Of a stretch of DNA of 8,638 nt, positions 7,431 to 8,638 are shown piece after piece (within the stretch, counting starts at the first letter, position 1; every line of letters begins with the position of its first letter). The DNA lies in contig DATNIW010000166.1 of the NCBI GenBank assembly GCA_035604215.1, positions 1 to 8,638 of the forward strand, read 5' to 3'. The notes beneath the pieces are model-generated. The model was not told the DNA's origin. It made no database searches and saw only the letters and a list, made by a program, of their open reading frames with translations. The position numbers were made by a program, and so were the translations under genes. This stretch comes from UBA5070 sp035604215 (GTDB taxonomy: Bacteria; Fibrobacterota; Fibrobacteria; UBA5070).

Positions 7431-7639
7431 GGAAGTTCTCCTGACCGTTCTTTCGATCGCGACTGTGGATCGTCCGGGCCGGACCCAAAGGATCGTCTAC
7501 ACCGCCTCCGGACAAGATATCCCAATTTGGAATGCGCCGCAGCAAGGCAAAGCCGAGCGCCCGGCGAACACCGAGTACAGACTCGAAGCGAGCCTAAACC
7601 CAACCCGGCAAGGGGTCCAGGGGGTCGAAGTTATTCGGA
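7431..7639. other. Leader and upstream region of the BNR-repeat gene
   Basis: No gene is supported. The stretch should hold the promoter of the leftward BNR gene, but no strong -35/-10 pair is visible. The 8-mer GGATCGTC occurs twice in direct orientation, at 7467-7474 and 7490-7497, flanking a short hairpin GTCCG/CGGAC (7472-7484). These could be an operator, or chance in GC-rich DNA. From about 7510 to 7639 nothing specific is seen. Confidence 0.4.
7438..7442 (-). promoter_or_regulatory. Ribosome binding site of the BNR-repeat gene
   Basis: On the - strand AGGAG (within AGGAGAA) precedes the ATG at 7430 by seven bases. It supports this start, which also begins a well-formed signal peptide. 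Confidence 0.75.
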
Positions 7640-7699
7640 GGGCGTCCTGGTTGGCCATCGGCCCATGCGGGCCGATGGAAGAATCCGAAAGGGACGCCC
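7640..7699. repeat. Two-part stem: perfect 10-bp hairpin inside an outer 8-bp stem
   Basis: CCATCGGCCC (7655-7664) and GGGCCGATGG (7669-7678) pair perfectly around a 4-base ATGC loop. Outside them GGGCGTCC (7640-7647) pairs with GGACGCCC (7692-7699). TTCGGA (7634-7639) can alternatively pair with TCCGAA (7684-7689). It is not followed by a T tract on either strand. It may be a structured repeat, a small RNA or part of the adjoining repeat cluster. Confidence 0.65.
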
Positions 7700-7702
7700 G
7701 GA

Positions 7703-7727
7703 GCGGTTCGACAAGCTCACCGACCGC
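7703..7727. repeat. REP-like dispersed repeat unit (TTCGACAAGCTCACC type)
   Basis: The core GGTTCGACAAGCTCACCGAC belongs to a type of short repeat scattered between genes in many bacteria, recognised here from memory. GCGGT (7703-7707) and ACCGC (7723-7727) form short inverted ends. Translating the region gives the SGSTSSPT peptide often seen in falsely called genes over such repeats, so no protein is annotated. Confidence 0.5.
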
Positions 7728-7742
7728 GTCAACTGAACTGCG

Positions 7743-7828
7743 CCGTTGGCTGAGTGTCGGCCCGCCCTTCGATACAGCCAGCCAAGGCTGGCCACTCAGG
7801 GAACGGGCCGATGTATCGAAGCCAACGG
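7743..7828. repeat. Cluster of interlaced inverted repeats, REP/BIME-like
   Basis: Five complementary arm pairs are packed into 86 bases: CCGTTGGCT 7743-7751 / 7820-7828; CTGAGTG 7750-7756 / CACTCAG 7793-7799; TCGGCCCG 7757-7764 / CGGGCCGA 7804-7811; CTTCGATACA 7767-7776 / TGTATCGAAG 7812-7821; and a central hairpin GCCAGCC 7777-7783 / GGCTGGC 7786-7792. The second, third and fourth pairs recur in the same order on both sides rather than mirrored, so they cannot all form at once. The CTTCGATAC...ACTCAGGGAACGG string resembles a widespread intergenic repeat. No gene fits here. Confidence 0.65.
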
Positions 7829-7845
7829 GGGCCGCGGAAGGCCCC
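7828..7845 (-). terminator. Possible terminator hairpin downstream of trmFO
   Basis: GGGGCC (7828-7833) and GGCCCC (7840-7845) form a 6-bp all-GC stem with a 6-base loop, 33 bases past the trmFO stop in the direction of transcription. There is no T tract after it, so intrinsic termination is uncertain and the hairpin may simply belong to the repeat cluster next to it. Confidence 0.25.
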
Positions 7846-7878
7846 TGTGCAACGCCGCGCCGCCAGGCGCAATAAATC

Positions 7879-8638
7879 CTACCCTCGGGAGACCCACCCC
7901 CGCGCAGCGGTCAAAGCCGCAAGGCCCTGCAACTCCTTGCGCACTGCCTTGTCCTTCTTCTTCGTCCCTTCCGGAAAGACAGGTTCCGGCAACAGGCCGA
8001 AGTTGATGTTCATGGGCTGGAAAACCGGCGCATCCGCAGGCCGCTGCGTGGTCAGAAACCGCACCAACGACCCCAGCGCTGTCGCTTCCGGCAACGGGTC
8101 GTCCGCCCCGGAAAGCCGCGCGTGAAGCTGACGGGCAGCGTACCAGCCCGTGGCCAGCGCCTCCGTGTAGCCCTCCGCGCCCGTGATCTGCCCCGCCAGG
8201 AAGACGCGGGGCGCGGCGCGCAGCGAGAAGTCCGGCGAGAGCACCGACGGGCTTTCCACGAAGGAGTTGCGGTGCATGGATCCCAGGCGGACGAATTCCG
8301 CGTTCGCGAGCGCCGGGATCAAGGAGAAGAGACGCTTCTGCTCGCCCCACTTGAGGCGGGTCTGGCAACCCACCAGATTGTAGAGGGTGGCCTCGCTGTT
8401 TTCCGCGCGCAACTGGAGCACCGCCCAGGGCCAACGGCCGGTCTTGGGATCGTCCAGGCCCACCGGGCGCAAAGGCCCGTGGCGAAGGGTTTCCGGGCCG
8501 CGACGGGCCATCTCCTCCAGGGGCAGACAGCCCTCGAACAGCTCCTTGGGCTCGAAGGGCTTGGGTTCCACCGCATCGGCCTCGGCCAGGCCCTGCACGA
8601 AGGCGTCGTAGACGGGCCGGTCCAACGGGCAGTTGACG
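7879..8638 (-). CDS. trmFO: Methylenetetrahydrofolate-tRNA-(uracil-5-)-methyltransferase TrmFO, C-terminal part
   Basis: The frame is open to the right edge, so the N-terminal FAD-binding half lies outside the window; 252 codons are visible, ending in TAG at 7881-7879. TrmFO is a cytoplasmic flavoprotein that makes 5-methyluridine at position 54 of the tRNA T-loop, taking carbon from methylenetetrahydrofolate and electrons from NAD(P)H via FAD. Family landmarks seen in order: VNCP at the window edge, RRGPETLRHGPLRPVGL, QLRAENSEATLYNLVGCQT, NAEFVRLGSMHRNSF, the second flavin-binding segment VFLAGQITGAEGYTEA, and the near-terminal MNINFGLLP. No damage is seen. A TTG in frame at 8625 is internal, not a start, because conserved sequence continues beyond it. 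TrmFO replaces the SAM-dependent TrmA of gammaproteobacteria, which helps exclude that class as the host. Confidence 0.95.
   Translation of the reverse strand, partial: VNCPLDRPVYDAFVQGLAEADAVEPKPFEPKELFEGCLPLEEMARRGPETLRHGPLRPVGLDDPKTGRWPWAVLQLRAENSEATLYNLVGCQTRLKWGEQKRLFSLIPALANAEFVRLGSMHRNSFVESPSVLSPDFSLRAAPRVFLAGQITGAEGYTEALATGWYAARQLHARLSGADDPLPEATALGSLVRFLTTQRPADAPVFQPMNINFGLLPEPVFPEGTKKKDKAVRKELQGLAALTAARGWVSRG

Noticed and set aside
7496..7525. Possible promoter for the BNR gene (TTGGGA, 18 bases, TGTAGA on the - strand)
   Set aside because: Only 4/6 and 3/6 matches to the consensus; such a match is expected by chance.
5853..7845. CRISPR array or attachment site among the many repeats
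   Set aside because: The repeats are inverted and irregular, not direct repeats with regular unique spacers; no cas, integrase or transposase gene is in the window.
7285..7875. Open + frame of 196 codons across the intergenic region upstream of the BNR gene
   Set aside because: Its first part is antisense to the BNR signal peptide, and its end is the translated REP-like repeat (SGSTSSPT); it has no recognisable domain.

Overview
This is a GC-rich bacterial window with five protein-coding genes, two of them cut by the window edges, and two long intergenic stretches full of inverted repeats. Two genes with cleavable signal peptides and a periplasm-facing sensor kinase suggest a diderm, environmental bacterium. 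Folate-dependent TrmFO, a QIEHH-type desaturase and a CHASE2 serine/threonine kinase paired with a LysM-FecR protein would suit a high-GC Fibrobacterota-like or deltaproteobacterial-type lineage. That placement is inference; nothing in the window fixes the taxon.

Left part, + strand, positions 1-5589: the tail of a membrane fatty acid desaturase (1-351), then threonyl-tRNA synthetase thrS (442-2352), a secreted LysM + FecR-domain protein (2415-3356), and a membrane receptor kinase with an extracytoplasmic CHASE2 domain and a cytoplasmic Ser/Thr kinase domain (3409-5589). Gaps are 90, 62 and 52 bases and no convincing intrinsic terminator is seen between the genes, so thrS, the LysM-FecR gene and the kinase may share a transcript. 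The last two look like a functional pair: a periplasmic, probably peptidoglycan-binding FecR protein made next to a kinase whose sensor faces the same compartment.

Middle, 5590-6068: a gene-free stretch. It begins with a very GC-rich run of hairpins (5641-5752), then carries a small palindromic element (5853-5941) in which a perfect 20-base palindrome sits inside a longer inverted repeat, as in REP/MITE-type elements.

Right part, - strand: a secreted BNR/Asp-box (sialidase-fold) protein (7430 down to 6069) whose last ~70 codons look out of frame, suggesting a frameshift near 6285-6345. Upstream of it, 7431-7878 holds its leader, a perfect 10-bp hairpin enclosed in an outer stem, and a cluster of REP-like repeats with interlaced arms. 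The window ends inside trmFO (8638 down to 7879), the folate/FAD-dependent tRNA m5U54 methyltransferase.

The points most worth following up are the LysM-FecR/CHASE2-kinase pair, the interlaced repeat cluster at 7743-7828, the nested palindrome at 5853-5941, and the frame break in the BNR gene.
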